This document shows, piece after piece, positions 27,194 through 36,762 of a stretch of 46,821 bases of DNA (position 1 is its first letter; every line of letters starts with the position of its first letter). The stretch is from Streptosporangiaceae bacterium (GTDB lineage Bacteria > Actinomycetota > Actinomycetes > Streptosporangiales > Streptosporangiaceae). The position numbers and the translations under genes were made by a program. The notes beneath the pieces were generated by a model that saw only the letters and a program-made list of their open reading frames with translations, was not told where the DNA came from and made no database searches. The stretch covers positions 1 to 46,821 of the forward strand of contig JAICYD010000047.1 in the NCBI GenBank assembly GCA_025934375.1. The letters run 5' to 3'.

Positions 27194-28243
27194 GTGACGG
27201 GCGAAGCACAACACGATCTCGCACCCGCGCTGCCGGCCGTGTCGGTGGTGATGCCGGTACGGAACGAGGAGGCTCACCTGGCCGACTCGGTCGCGCGGGT
27301 CCTCGCCCAGCAGTACGCGGGCGAGTTCGAGCTCGTGCTCGCCGTCGGGCCCTCCAAGGACCGCACCGAGGAGATCGCCTGGCAGATCGCCTCCGGTGAC
27401 CCGCGGCTCACCGTGGTGAAGAACCCCTCGGGCAAGATCGCCTCGGCCATGAACGCCGCCATCAAGGCCGCCCGCTACGACGTGATCACCCGCATCGACG
27501 GCCACGCGATGCTGCCCGATGGCTACCTGACCACCGCGGTGCAGACGCTCCTCGCCACCGGCGCCGACGACGTGGGCGGCGTGATGGCCGCCGAGGGCGT
27601 TACCCCCTTCCAGAAAGCGGTCGCGTGGTCCATGACTTCCCCGGTCGGAATGGGGTCGGCCGCGAACCACACCGGCGGCCAGGCCGGGCCGGCCGACACG
27701 GTCTACCTCGGGGTTTACCGCAGGGACGCAATTGAGCGGGTCGGCGGCTACGACGAGGCGATGATCGTCGCCGAGGACTGGGAACTGAACTACCGGATCC
27801 GGGCGGCCGGCGGCCTGATCTGGTTCACCCCCGAGCTGCGGGTCACCTACCGGCCCCGGGCGACCCTGTACACCCTGGCCCACCAGCACTTCCGGTACGG
27901 CCGGTGGCGGCGGGTCGTCGCCCGCCGGTACCCCGACACCGTCAACCGGCGTTACCTCGCCGCGCCGGCCGCCACCGCGGCCAACCTCATCGGCGTCGTT
28001 GCCGGGCTAATCGGCGTGGTGGGGATCGCGGCGCAGTCGCCCGCCGCCGTTGAGTACCTGGCCCTGGGGTTCGTCATTCCTGCGGTGTACCTGGCCGGGG
28101 TGGCCGGGGCGGCGGCGCTGCTGGCGCGGGACCTGCCCCTGGGCGTGCGCTGGCGGGTGCCGGCCGTGCTGGCCACGATGCACATGACCTGGGGGCTGGG
28201 CTTCCTGACGAGCCCGCGCAAGTTCGCCCGCAAGCGCGCCTAG
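27194..28243 (+). CDS. Family 2 glycosyltransferase with C-terminal membrane helices
   Basis: The 349-aa protein has a GT-A catalytic domain (VSVVMPVRNEEAHL at about 15-28; the DxD-like RIDGHA near 99; GGVMAAEGV; the acceptor-site VAEDWELNYR near 197) and three hydrophobic helices after residue 255. The layout resembles ExoA-type GT2 enzymes that build lipid-linked glycans on the cytoplasmic membrane face. GTG 27194 is the only suitable start. The sugar donor is unknown. It heads a group of envelope-type genes. Confidence 0.87.
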   Translation: MTGEAQHDLAPALPAVSVVMPVRNEEAHLADSVARVLAQQYAGEFELVLAVGPSKDRTEEIAWQIASGDPRLTVVKNPSGKIASAMNAAIKAARYDVITRIDGHAMLPDGYLTTAVQTLLATGADDVGGVMAAEGVTPFQKAVAWSMTSPVGMGSAANHTGGQAGPADTVYLGVYRRDAIERVGGYDEAMIVAEDWELNYRIRAAGGLIWFTPELRVTYRPRATLYTLAHQHFRYGRWRRVVARRYPDTVNRRYLAAPAATAANLIGVVAGLIGVVGIAAQSPAAVEYLALGFVIPAVYLAGVAGAAALLARDLPLGVRWRVPAVLATMHMTWGLGFLTSPRKFARKRA

Positions 28244-28335
28244 CGCGCAGCGCCCGACAAGCGGCCCGACGCGCTCGTCAGCCTTGGCCCGCTGGCCTCG
28301 GCGCGCACGGCCGGAACGGCCCTAGAATTCCCCGC

Positions 28336-29715
28336 ATGGGCTTCGACCTGAACGCTGAGCTGGCTGAAGTGCGGGGGCAAGGCTACGACCTGCACGCCAA
28401 GTACCTGAACTCGCAGCTGCCGCGCACGCTGCACACCATCGGCTTCGACAAGGTCTACGAGCGCGGCGAGGGCGCTTACCTCTACGACATCGAGGGGAAC
28501 GCCTACGCTGACTTCCTGTCCGGCTTCGGAGTGTTCGCCGCCGGGCGCAGCCACCCGGTCATCAAGAAGGCGCTGCACGACGCCCTGGACGCCGACTTCG
28601 CGGCGTGGACCCAGTTCGACTGCCAGCCGATCTCCGGGCTGCTCGCGCAGCGGCTGCTGGCCAAGACGCCCGGCCTGGACCGGGTCTTCTTCTGCAACAG
28701 CGGCACCGAGGCGGTCGAGTCGGCGCTGAAGTTCGCCCGGCACGCCACCGGAAAGGGCCGGATCGTCTACGCCCACCACGCGTTCCACGGGCTGACCGCC
28801 GGGTCGCTGTCGGTCAACGGCGCCGATGAGTTCAAGCGCGGCTTCGGGCCGCTGCTGCCCGGCGCGCTCATCCCGCTCGGCGACCTGGGCGCGCTGGAGG
28901 TCGAGCTGCGCAGGGGCGACGTCGCGGCGATGATCATCGAGCCGATCCAGGGCCACGGCGTGCTCGCGCCGCCCCCCGGGTTCCTGGCCACCGCCTCCGG
29001 CCTGCTCCACAAGCACGGTGCCCTGCTGATCTGCGACGAGGTCCAGGCGGGCTTCGGCCGGACCGGGAAGTTCTTCTCCTACGAGCACGACGGCGTCCAG
29101 CCCGACATCGTCACCGTCGCCAAGGCACTGTCCGGCGGGTACGTGCCGGTCGGCGCGATGCTCACCACCGACAAGGTCTTCAGCTCCGTGTACTCGTCCA
29201 TGGACAAGGTCATGGTCCACTCAACGACCTTCAAGGGCGGGTCGCTGGCGATGGCCGCCGGGCTCGCGTCGCTGGCCGTCATCGAGGACGAGGGGCTAGT
29301 CGAGAACGCCGCCCGCGTCGGCGCCGCGCTGACCGACGGGCTGCTCGCGCTCAAGGCCAAGCACGACCTTATCGCCGAGGTGCGCGGGCGCGGCCTGATG
29401 ATCGGCGTCGAGTTCGGCCGGCCGTCCGGGATCCGGGCGAAGGCCGGCTGGGCGATGCTGCAAAAGGCCCGCGTCGGCCTGTTCGCGCAGATGGTCGTCG
29501 TCGCCCTGTTCCAGCGGCACCGCATCCTCACCCAGGTCTCCGGTGACCACATGGAGGTCATCAAGCTGATCCCGCCGCTAATGATCGGCGACGCCGAGGT
29601 CAAGCTGTTCACCGAGGCCCTGGCCGACGTCCTCGACGATGCCAGCAAGGGCAGCGGCCTGATGTGGGACTTCGGCCGCACCCTCATCAAGCAGGCGGTC
29701 CGGCCGGCGGTCTAG
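28336..29715 (+). CDS. Class III PLP-dependent aminotransferase (HpnO-like)
   Basis: The 459-aa protein has the fold-type I class III aminotransferase pattern: FFCNSGTEAVESALKFAR (cofactor phosphate site), HHAFHGLTAGSLS, ICDEVQAGFGRTGKFF, and the Schiff-base lysine in TVAKALSGGYVPVGAM (about residue 264), then HSTTFKGG. The overall sequence resembles aminotransferases annotated with hopanoid side-chain amination (HpnO) and other actinobacterial class III enzymes, but no hopanoid gene is nearby. Substrate uncertain. It ends 14 bases from the convergent cytidylyltransferase gene. Confidence 0.85.
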   Translation: MGFDLNAELAEVRGQGYDLHAKYLNSQLPRTLHTIGFDKVYERGEGAYLYDIEGNAYADFLSGFGVFAAGRSHPVIKKALHDALDADFAAWTQFDCQPISGLLAQRLLAKTPGLDRVFFCNSGTEAVESALKFARHATGKGRIVYAHHAFHGLTAGSLSVNGADEFKRGFGPLLPGALIPLGDLGALEVELRRGDVAAMIIEPIQGHGVLAPPPGFLATASGLLHKHGALLICDEVQAGFGRTGKFFSYEHDGVQPDIVTVAKALSGGYVPVGAMLTTDKVFSSVYSSMDKVMVHSTTFKGGSLAMAAGLASLAVIEDEGLVENAARVGAALTDGLLALKAKHDLIAEVRGRGLMIGVEFGRPSGIRAKAGWAMLQKARVGLFAQMVVVALFQRHRILTQVSGDHMEVIKLIPPLMIGDAEVKLFTEALADVLDDASKGSGLMWDFGRTLIKQAVRPAV

Positions 29716-29729
29716 GTCGACGGGTCCAT

Positions 29730-30437
29730 CTAGGAGCCCGGGCTGGCCTGGGAACCCAGCAGTACCTCGGCGATGGCCAGGTCGGACGGATAGGTGACCT
29801 TGAGGTTGCGCTCGCTGCCGAGGACGACGTGCACCGGGACGTCGGGCAGGTAGCGCAGGACCACGCCGCAGTCGTCCGTGGGCACGAACGCCGGGTCCTG
29901 TGCCGCCAGCTCGTGCGCCCTGCTGATGACCGACAGGCGGAAGCACTGCGGGGTCTGGCAGCGCAGCAGCGTCTCGCGCGGGGGGACGTGTGACATGACG
30001 CCGTCGCGGGCGACCACGATCGTGTCCGCGCTCGGGACGGCGGTGCCGATCGCGTCGTGCTCGCGCAGCGCCGCGACGCAATCGGCGATCACCCGCTGGT
30101 CGACCAGCGGGCGGGCGGCGTCGTGGAACAGCACGCCGGTGCTGTCCGCGGCGTAGCGGGCCGACAGGTGCGCCAGCGCGTTGCGGACAGAGTCCGCCCG
30201 GCCGACGCCCCCCTCGATCACCGCCGACACCTGCCCGCCGACTAGCCGCGCGGCCTCGTCGGTGAACCCGGGGCCCATGACGAGCAGCACCTCGTCGATG
30301 CCGGGGGCGCTCGCGAAGGCGGTCACGCAGTGCTCAACCAGGGTCTTGCCGGCCAGTGTCAGCAGCTGCTTGGGCCGCGCCGCGCCAAAGCGGGTTCCCG
30401 CGCCGCCGCCGAGGACGACCGCCACCATCTTTTCCAC
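29730..30437 (-). CDS. IspD/TarI-family cytidylyltransferase
   Basis: The 235-aa nucleotidyltransferase starts VAVVLGGGAGTRFGAARPKQ (CTP-binding loop), with VLFHDAARPLV, PSADTIV and the C-terminal TDDCGVVLRYLP and NLKVTYPSDLAIAE. IspD makes CDP-methylerythritol in isoprenoid synthesis, and TarI makes CDP-ribitol for teichoic acid. Because it sits among envelope genes and is divergent from a CDP-alcohol-transferase-like membrane protein, I favour a CDP-alcohol for a cell-surface polymer, but cannot exclude IspD. GTG 30437 is used; ATG 30428 is an alternative. Confidence 0.8.
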   Translation of the reverse strand: MEKMVAVVLGGGAGTRFGAARPKQLLTLAGKTLVEHCVTAFASAPGIDEVLLVMGPGFTDEAARLVGGQVSAVIEGGVGRADSVRNALAHLSARYAADSTGVLFHDAARPLVDQRVIADCVAALREHDAIGTAVPSADTIVVARDGVMSHVPPRETLLRCQTPQCFRLSVISRAHELAAQDPAFVPTDDCGVVLRYLPDVPVHVVLGSERNLKVTYPSDLAIAEVLLGSQASPGS

Positions 30438-30521
30438 ATCCGGGACTCTACCGGGACGTGTTTATCCTGAAGATCCGCCCATAAGCCCGGTACGCTGGGT
30501 AATCGTGCAAGGAGTGCACGC

Positions 30522-31925
30522 ATGATCGCCTGGGCGGCGCCGGCGCCGGCCCGGGCTGCTGACCGCTTTACCCGAGACATCGCGCGATGGGCCGCCGAGC
30601 GGCAGCTCGCGCCGATCGCGGTCTCGATGTTCTCGCTGGGCTTCGCCGTCATCGCCGCCGCCTGGCTCACCGACGAGTCCGCGCGCGGCCAGGCCATCGG
30701 GTTCGTGGCGCTGATCGCGTCCGTCCTCACCGGCCGGGTGGCCCGCCTGATGGACTGCTATCCCCCGGGGGGGCGACCCCGCGGAGCATCATCCGTACCC
30801 CCCGCGGGCCGGGCGACCACCGCCACCGCGTGGGGGCAGGCCGCCTGCGCGCTGCTGTCCGAGCTGGTCATCTACGCCGGGCTGGCCGGCGGCGTGAGCA
30901 AGTACGGTGGCACCGGGCTGGGCGGCCCGGTCGGCCAGTACCTGCGCGGCGGCCTGCTGGAGCGGTTCGGCGGCGCCGACGTCGCCGGGGTCTGGGTGAT
31001 CGCCGTCACCGCCGCCATCGTGCTGGCGCTGGGCCAGATGGCCGACCTGTGCGCCGGCGGCCCGCCCGGCACCGAGGCCGCGCCGGGAGCCGCGCAACTC
31101 CCGACCCGGCTCCCGAGGCAGGGGCTGGGATCGGCGCGGCTCATCGTCGGCGGGTTCGCCGTCCTGCTCGCCGGACCGCGCGCCGCGCTGCTGGTCATGC
31201 TCGTCCTCGGCTTCCTCGCACTGCTGTACACCCTGGTCCGGCCCAGCGACACCGTCACCCCCGACGCCTCCGGCGTCGCCGGCTACCGCGGCGACGGGCC
31301 AGTGTCGGCATGGATCGGCGGGTTCGTCGCCGGGCGGATCCCGCCCATGGCCCCGCTGCTGGCCGGGCTGCTGGTTACCTGCATGCTCACCGCCCTCGGC
31401 CTGCGCAACCTGCCCGGCATCTTGATCCTCACCCCGGCTGAGGCGATGCTCCTGGCCTCGCTGGGCTCCTCCCACCTGCATGACGGCCCCAGCGACTGGC
31501 GGGTCCCCACGCTGTTGCAAGCCGGCGAGTACACCTTCCTGGCGGCGGCCGGCTACGCCGGCCGGGTGCCCGCGCCCGTCACGTTCGGCCTCATCGCGGC
31601 AGTGGCGCTCCGTCACCTCGACATGGCCTGGCGGGCGCGCAACCGGGTGCCGCTGAGCTGGTTCATGGGCGAGCACTGGGTCCGGCTGCCCCGCGCGGAC
31701 TGGCGCGGCTTCGGCTGGGAAGGCCGGATGATCCTGGTCGGCATCGCCTTGATGGGTGACGTCACGCCGCTGCTGTACATGGCGCTGGCGGCCTACCTAG
31801 CCGCCCTGGAGGCCGCCGACTTCCTGGCCGGCTGGACGAACGCCAATCTTGCGGGCGCCCCGCGCAGCATCAGCGCCCGCCGTCGCCGGCCGGCCTCAGG
31901 AGGACATGCCCCCGTCAACCGCTAG
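30522..31925 (+). CDS. DUF5941-like membrane protein with degenerate CDP-alcohol transferase region
   Basis: The 467-aa polytopic protein resembles the actinobacterial DUF5941 family. Residues about 10-80 look like the start of a CDP-alcohol phosphatidyltransferase (DRFTRDIARWAAERQLAPIA), but where the family has the D-xx-DG-xx-AR catalytic motif this protein reads TGRVARLMD, lacking the first acidic residues. It may be non-catalytic or use another chemistry. ATG 30522 is preceded by AAGGAG. It is divergent from the cytidylyltransferase, and its 3' end overlaps the convergent SDR gene by 30 bases. Confidence 0.7.
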   Translation: MIAWAAPAPARAADRFTRDIARWAAERQLAPIAVSMFSLGFAVIAAAWLTDESARGQAIGFVALIASVLTGRVARLMDCYPPGGRPRGASSVPPAGRATTATAWGQAACALLSELVIYAGLAGGVSKYGGTGLGGPVGQYLRGGLLERFGGADVAGVWVIAVTAAIVLALGQMADLCAGGPPGTEAAPGAAQLPTRLPRQGLGSARLIVGGFAVLLAGPRAALLVMLVLGFLALLYTLVRPSDTVTPDASGVAGYRGDGPVSAWIGGFVAGRIPPMAPLLAGLLVTCMLTALGLRNLPGILILTPAEAMLLASLGSSHLHDGPSDWRVPTLLQAGEYTFLAAAGYAGRVPAPVTFGLIAAVALRHLDMAWRARNRVPLSWFMGEHWVRLPRADWRGFGWEGRMILVGIALMGDVTPLLYMALAAYLAALEAADFLAGWTNANLAGAPRSISARRRRPASGGHAPVNR

Positions 31926-32678
31926 CGTCGCGCCGGTCATGAACGAGCTGTCGTCGCTGGCCAGGTACAGCATCGAACGGGCGATCTCCTCCGGGCGAGC
32001 GTGCCGGCCCAGCGGGATCATGCCATCGAAGATCGCCTGCGCCTGCGCCGCGCCCGCTCCGGTCGCCGTCACTTCCACCTGCGCCTGGAACGCGTTGTCG
32101 ACCGGGCCCGGGTGGATCGTGTTGACCCGGATGCCCCTGGGCGCGAGCTCGGCGGCCATCGTGCGCATCAGGCCCACCTGCGCGTGCTTGGCGGTCGCGT
32201 AGCCTGCGATCCCCGGGGCGGCGGTGATCCCCACCACGCTAGAGGTGATGATCACGCTCGCGCCCGCCGACAGGTGCGGCACCGCGTGCTTGCACAGCAA
32301 GAAGGCCCCGCGCACGTGAACCGCCATCACGTTGTCGAAATCATCTTCCGGGTAGTCGGCGATGGGCTTGCTGGTGCCGAAGACCCCGGCGTTGGCCACC
32401 ACGATGTCCAGCCGCCCAAAGCGCCCTACCGTCGCCTCAACCGCCGCCTTCACCTGCGCGGAGTCCCTGACGTCGGTCACCGCCCACGCCACCGCGTGCT
32501 CGGTGAACCCGTCCCCGTCCAGCGTCGCCGCCGCGGCTTTCAGGTCCGGCTCGCTGATGCCCGCCAGGAACACCCGCGCGCCCTCCGCCGCGAACGCCCG
32601 CGCTGTCGCCAGCCCGATACTGCCCTCACCGCCGGTGATGATGGCGGCCTTCCCGCCCAGTCTTCCCATGGCGGACAT
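31896..32678 (-). CDS. Short-chain dehydrogenase/reductase
   Basis: The 260-aa SDR has the nucleotide-binding TGGEGSIG near residue 17, NAG in VANAGVF, catalytic Ser in ITSSVVG and the YATAK active-site Tyr-Lys pair, then HPGPVDN and the C-terminal DGGMSS. It reduces or oxidises an alcohol or carbonyl with NAD(P)(H); the substrate is unknown. ATG 32678 (MSAMG) is preferred because GAGAG lies upstream; ATG 32669 is an alternative. It is divergent from the membrane glycosyltransferase and overlaps the DUF5941-like gene tail to tail. Confidence 0.9.
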   Translation of the reverse strand: MSAMGRLGGKAAIITGGEGSIGLATARAFAAEGARVFLAGISEPDLKAAAATLDGDGFTEHAVAWAVTDVRDSAQVKAAVEATVGRFGRLDIVVANAGVFGTSKPIADYPEDDFDNVMAVHVRGAFLLCKHAVPHLSAGASVIITSSVVGITAAPGIAGYATAKHAQVGLMRTMAAELAPRGIRVNTIHPGPVDNAFQAQVEVTATGAGAAQAQAIFDGMIPLGRHARPEEIARSMLYLASDDSSFMTGATLAVDGGMSS

Positions 32679-32738
32679 TCTGCTCTCGCCTGCCCGTTCG
32701 GAAAAGGATGGTCGTGGGAGCCGAGTAACATCGCGAGC

Positions 32739-33980
32739 GTGATTTATGGGCGGGCCACATGGCAGTCGCCAGCGACCTGGCCGCGTCGCTGGCTGGCCGC
32801 CGTGTTCGCGGTCTCGGCGGTCTACGCAGGGCTGCTCGCACTGACCAGCTCCGAGCCGGTCCACCGGCTGTGGGGGGAGATCGCGGCCTGCGGCTACGCG
32901 GTCGCGCTGCTCGGCGTCCTCCTCCCTGACCTGGCCATCAGCGCCGCACTGCTCGGCGGGCTGGTGGTGCCGCTGACGGTGCTGGCGGTACGGCACATGC
33001 GCCAGCCAGAGGTCGACGTGATCGCCCGCTCGGCGTCCCTGCTGATCCACCACGGGACGCCGTACGAGAGCGCCGCGCAGCTGGCCGGCACCACGGACCC
33101 GAACGCCTACAATCCCTACCTGCCGGTCATGGCCCTGTTCGGGCTGCCCCGGGCGATCTTCGGCGACGGGCTGTGGTCCGATCCCCGGGTCTGGTTCGCG
33201 CTGGTATTCATCGCGGCCTTCTACTGGGCGCTGCGCATCGGCGGCGCGGTCGACGCCTGGCGCTGGACGGCGCTCGTCACCGCCAGCCCGATCGTCGCCC
33301 TGGAGTTGTCGGCCGGCGGCGACGACGGGCCCATGGTCGCGTTCTTGTGCCTCGGCTTCGCCGTGCTGGCCGGGCGCTCGCGGCCCGCGGTCATCTGGGC
33401 CGGCCTGGCGCTGGGGCTGGCGGCCGGGATGAAGGCGACGACATGGCCGGCCCTGGCGGTCGCGTTCGCCCTGCTCGCCCGGCGCGACGGCTGGCGAGCC
33501 GCCACCCGGTTCGCGCTCGTCGCGGTGGCGGTCGTCGTGGTCTGCGTCGGACCGTTCCTGACCCACCCCCAGGCCTTGGTGGACAACACGATCAAGTTCC
33601 CGCTGGGGCTGGCGGGCATCAGTTCCGCCGCCGCCAGCCCGCTGCCCGGCCACCTGATCGCCGGCCTCGGCCACGCGGGGCACACGATCGTCGTCGTGCT
33701 GCTTGTCCTGGCCGCCGTGGGGATCGGCGCCATCCTGGTGATCCGGCCCCCGGCCACCGTCGCGCGCGCGGTGCTGTTGCTGGCCGGGGCGATGACGCTC
33801 ATGTTCCTCCTCGCGCCGTCCACTCGCTTTGGATATTTCATCTACCCGGCGGCCCTCGTGCTGTGGCTGTTCGCGGTGATGCCCGCCCAGCGGGGCGAAG
33901 TTACCGCGAACGCCGACGATGAGGCGGCCCAGCCCGCCAGTGAGCGAACGCCTCGCCGCCCCAGCGAGAAGCCGTCATGA
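32739..33980 (+). CDS. Polytopic glycosyltransferase-like protein (GT87/DUF2029 type)
   Basis: The 413-aa protein has about ten hydrophobic helices and an N-terminal extracytoplasmic loop with acidic residues (QPEVDVIARSASLLIHHG; TTDPNAYNPYLPVMALFGLP), the layout of GT-C enzymes such as actinobacterial polyprenol-phosphate mannosyltransferases. A charged C-terminal tail ends the protein. GTG 32739 is used; no strong ribosome-binding site is seen. Donor and acceptor are unknown. It is followed 45 bases later by a second, larger GT-C-like gene. Confidence 0.75.
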   Translation: MIYGRATWQSPATWPRRWLAAVFAVSAVYAGLLALTSSEPVHRLWGEIAACGYAVALLGVLLPDLAISAALLGGLVVPLTVLAVRHMRQPEVDVIARSASLLIHHGTPYESAAQLAGTTDPNAYNPYLPVMALFGLPRAIFGDGLWSDPRVWFALVFIAAFYWALRIGGAVDAWRWTALVTASPIVALELSAGGDDGPMVAFLCLGFAVLAGRSRPAVIWAGLALGLAAGMKATTWPALAVAFALLARRDGWRAATRFALVAVAVVVVCVGPFLTHPQALVDNTIKFPLGLAGISSAAASPLPGHLIAGLGHAGHTIVVVLLVLAAVGIGAILVIRPPATVARAVLLLAGAMTLMFLLAPSTRFGYFIYPAALVLWLFAVMPAQRGEVTANADDEAAQPASERTPRRPSEKPS

Positions 33981-34025
33981 CTTTGCGGCGGTTGATGAAG
34001 ATCGGGTGCGACGTGGCCGTCTACA

Positions 34026-36599
34026 GTGGGGACCGTGCGTTCTGGAGTGCCTGGGTCGGGCAAGGCCGCCGCCGGCGAACCGCGAGCTGGTAACGAGTCC
34101 GTGGACGAGCCGCAGTCAGCCGAGTCCCCGGGCACGTCCGCGCGCACGGAAACGGGCGACACGCAGCAGTCCGCCAGCTCCGTTGGGGCAAAGCACCGCA
34201 GAGTTCGGGACGTCGGCGGGCGGCTGGCCGCTCCCGGGGCGCGGGCGACCGCGCTGGCGGGCGCGGGATGGACGCGGACCGCGGCGTTCGCTGGCACGGG
34301 GTGGCAGTGGTACCGGCGGCGGCCGTGGCTGCCGGGGCGGGTCTTCGCGGCGCTGACGCAGTTGCCGGCGTTGCTGGCGGCGGCCTGGCTGCTGCCCTCG
34401 ATGGCGATGCTGCTGGCCGGGCGGCTGATGCCAACCGCGACCATGATCATCTTCGCGCCGCTGGCGATCGCGCTCTGCTATTTCGCGATGCGGCGGCTCC
34501 CGGCGAGCTGGCCGAGGTTCGCTCCCGGCGCCGACCGGCCGGAAGTGGCGACGCAGCCGGACGCGGAGACGCGGCCGCAGCCGGCCATCCCGTCCGGCAT
34601 TGACCGTGACGTGCCCGCCTGGGCGGTGCTCGCCACCGTCGCGATCGCCGCCGGGTTCGCGGTCTGGCAGGGGCTGGAGCGGTCGCAGCAGCTCATCGTG
34701 GCCCGCGGCTCCGGGGTCTACCTGCAGTACGCGTACTGGATCGCCCAGCACGGCGGGGCCCGGATCCCGGTGTCATCCGGTGACTTCGGCGGGGTTCCCG
34801 GGCTGAACTTCGCCAGCCCGGGCTTCCTGCTCAATGGGCACAACCTGATCCCGGCGGCCATGCCGGGGCTTCCACTGGTCCTCGCGGGCGCTCTTTGGCT
34901 GGGCGGGATCGGCGCCGCGCTGCTGGCCGGGCCGGTCCTGGGCGGCCTAGCCGTCTTGTCGTTCGCCGGGCTGGCCGGGCGCCTTGTCGGCGGGAGGTGG
35001 GCGCCGGCCGCCGCGCTGGTGCTGGCCGTCGCGCTGCCGCAGGTATACGTCAGCCGGACGACCCTAGGCGAGCCGCTCCTCCAGATCCTCCTGTTCGGCG
35101 GACTGTGCCTGGCGACGGACTCACTCGTGGTGCGCAGCCCCGGCAAGTGGCCCTGGCAGGCGATGACGCTGGCCGGGTTCGGCGGGTTCGCGATCGGCCT
35201 GATGGTCTTGGTCGACGTCCAGTCGCTAGGCATCGTGCTGCCGCTGTTCCCGGTCATGGCCCTGATGTTCGTGGCGCGGATGCCGCAGGCCGGGCCGCTC
35301 GCCGTCGGGCTGCTGGCCGGCATCGGATGCGGGGTGGCCACCGGATCGGCGCTCGCCCGCCCGTACCTGACCTCGCTGGGCACGCCGCTGCACGACATCG
35401 GGCTGGCGGCGGCCGGCTTCGGGATCGTGACCGCGCTGATCGCGCCGCTGGCGTTCGCCCCGGTGCGCCGCTGGGTCCGGGGCGCGGTCAACTGGCGGAT
35501 GCCGGTCATGGGGCTGTCCGGGGCCACGCGGCGGGTACCGCTAGTCCGCGGCATCCTGGAGGCGATCGCGCTGCTCGCGCCGGTGGCCGCGCTGGCCTGG
35601 TTCGCCATCCGTCCATCGGTTCAGATCACCCGGGGCGCAACGGACCCGTTCGTCATCCGCTTCGTTGCCTCGCTCCAGCAGATCGAGGGCCTGCCCGTCA
35701 ACGGGCACCGCCAGTACTACGAGCAGAGCCTGAACTGGGTGATCTGGTATATCGGCCTGCCCGCCCTGCTGCTTGGCTGCATCGGCGCGGCGCTGCTCGG
35801 CCGGCGGTGCCTGCTCGCCTTGTTGCGGTGGCGTACCGCCGCGCCGGCCGCCCGCCTGTGGGCGATGCCGCTGCTGATCATCGGCTGGTCCACGGTGGCG
35901 GTGCTGTGGATTCCGGCGATCCTGCCCGACCAGCCGTGGGCCTCCCGGCGGCTCGTCCCCGTGGTGCTGCCCGGCTTGATCTGCCTGGCGCTGTGGGTCT
36001 GCTCCCGGGTGCGGCTGCGCGCGACCGAGGTCGGCGCCGGCCGCCTGGCCGGCACGCTGGCGTCGGCCTGCTGCGTGCTCGCCCTCGGACTGCCCGCCGC
36101 CGTGACCACGTTCGACCCCGGATACGCCGGCACCGGCACTGGCGCCGCGAAGTCCGCCAAGCACCTGGCCGTGCGCGGGATGGCCCTGAAGACGACCTAC
36201 GCCGGCGAGCGTTCGGCCGTCACCCGCCTGTGCGCCAAGATCGGCCCGTCCGCCAGCGTCATCATCGTGGATCGCACCACGGCGGCCTCATTCACGCAGG
36301 TCATCCGCGGCATGTGCGGGCTGCCCACCGCCCGCATGGACAACGCCTCCACCGCGACCGTCGAGCAAGCGATCATCGCCATCGAGCACATCGGCCGCCG
36401 CCCCGTGTTGCTCGGGTCCTCGCCGAAGTCAGTGGCCCTGGTCGGCGCCGTCCCCCAGCAGGTCGTTAGCCTCTCCACCTGGCAAGACGCTCACGCCCTG
36501 ACCGGCCCACCGGCCTCCCCGTGGGCGCTCACCTACACCGTCTGGATGGCCTCCCCGGTACCCATCGGCGCCGCCGCCCTGTCCAACGACGCGACTTGA
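34026..36599 (+). CDS. Large polytopic GT-C-like membrane protein
   Basis: The 857-aa protein has a low-complexity, probably cytoplasmic N-terminus (about 1-90), a long series of hydrophobic helices (about 110-690) and a soluble C-terminal domain (about 690-857, with VIIVDRTTAASFTQVI). An early extracytoplasmic loop (RGSGVYLQYAYWIAQHGGAR) fits GT-C glycosyltransferases of the ArnT/PMT kind, although the catalytic acidic residue cannot be assigned with confidence. GTG 34026 or GTG 34035 may be the start. It is the last chromosomal gene before the tRNA-fMet attachment site. Confidence 0.7.
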   Translation: MGTVRSGVPGSGKAAAGEPRAGNESVDEPQSAESPGTSARTETGDTQQSASSVGAKHRRVRDVGGRLAAPGARATALAGAGWTRTAAFAGTGWQWYRRRPWLPGRVFAALTQLPALLAAAWLLPSMAMLLAGRLMPTATMIIFAPLAIALCYFAMRRLPASWPRFAPGADRPEVATQPDAETRPQPAIPSGIDRDVPAWAVLATVAIAAGFAVWQGLERSQQLIVARGSGVYLQYAYWIAQHGGARIPVSSGDFGGVPGLNFASPGFLLNGHNLIPAAMPGLPLVLAGALWLGGIGAALLAGPVLGGLAVLSFAGLAGRLVGGRWAPAAALVLAVALPQVYVSRTTLGEPLLQILLFGGLCLATDSLVVRSPGKWPWQAMTLAGFGGFAIGLMVLVDVQSLGIVLPLFPVMALMFVARMPQAGPLAVGLLAGIGCGVATGSALARPYLTSLGTPLHDIGLAAAGFGIVTALIAPLAFAPVRRWVRGAVNWRMPVMGLSGATRRVPLVRGILEAIALLAPVAALAWFAIRPSVQITRGATDPFVIRFVASLQQIEGLPVNGHRQYYEQSLNWVIWYIGLPALLLGCIGAALLGRRCLLALLRWRTAAPAARLWAMPLLIIGWSTVAVLWIPAILPDQPWASRRLVPVVLPGLICLALWVCSRVRLRATEVGAGRLAGTLASACCVLALGLPAAVTTFDPGYAGTGTGAAKSAKHLAVRGMALKTTYAGERSAVTRLCAKIGPSASVIIVDRTTAASFTQVIRGMCGLPTARMDNASTATVEQAIIAIEHIGRRPVLLGSSPKSVALVGAVPQQVVSLSTWQDAHALTGPPASPWALTYTVWMASPVPIGAAALSNDAT

Positions 36600-36640
36600 T
36601 TTGCCTTGGCTGCCAGGAGTTCATAGAGTGTAGACATCGC

Positions 36641-36717
36641 CGCGGGGTGGAGCAGTTCGGTAGCTCGCTGGGCTCATAACCCAGAGGTCGTAGGTTCAAA
36701 TCCTACCCCCGCTACCA
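36641..36717 (+). tRNA. tRNA-fMet(CAT), initiator, with CCA; AICE attachment gene
   Basis: A textbook initiator tRNA: first pair mismatched (c36641 against t36713), anticodon stem with three stacked G-C pairs around CTCATAA, T loop TTCAAAT and encoded CCA at 36715-36717. An integrase gene follows at once on the opposite strand, so its 3' end is very probably the attachment site of the integrated element. Confidence 0.97.
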
Positions 36718-36721
36718 AGGT

Positions 36722-36754
36722 AAGGGCCGGTTCTCGAACAGAGAACCGGCCCTT
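36722..36754. terminator. 14-bp hairpin between tRNA-fMet and integrase
   Basis: A perfect 14-bp stem (36722-36735 with 36741-36754) with a 5-base loop and a short T run, lying between the tRNA 3' end and the convergent integrase gene. It can terminate both. Confidence 0.85.
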
Positions 36755-36762
36755 TGACTTGT

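Noticed and set aside
28240..29220. Minus-strand frame across the aminotransferase gene
   Set aside because: It overlaps a clear enzyme with intact PLP motifs and shows no similarity pattern of its own.
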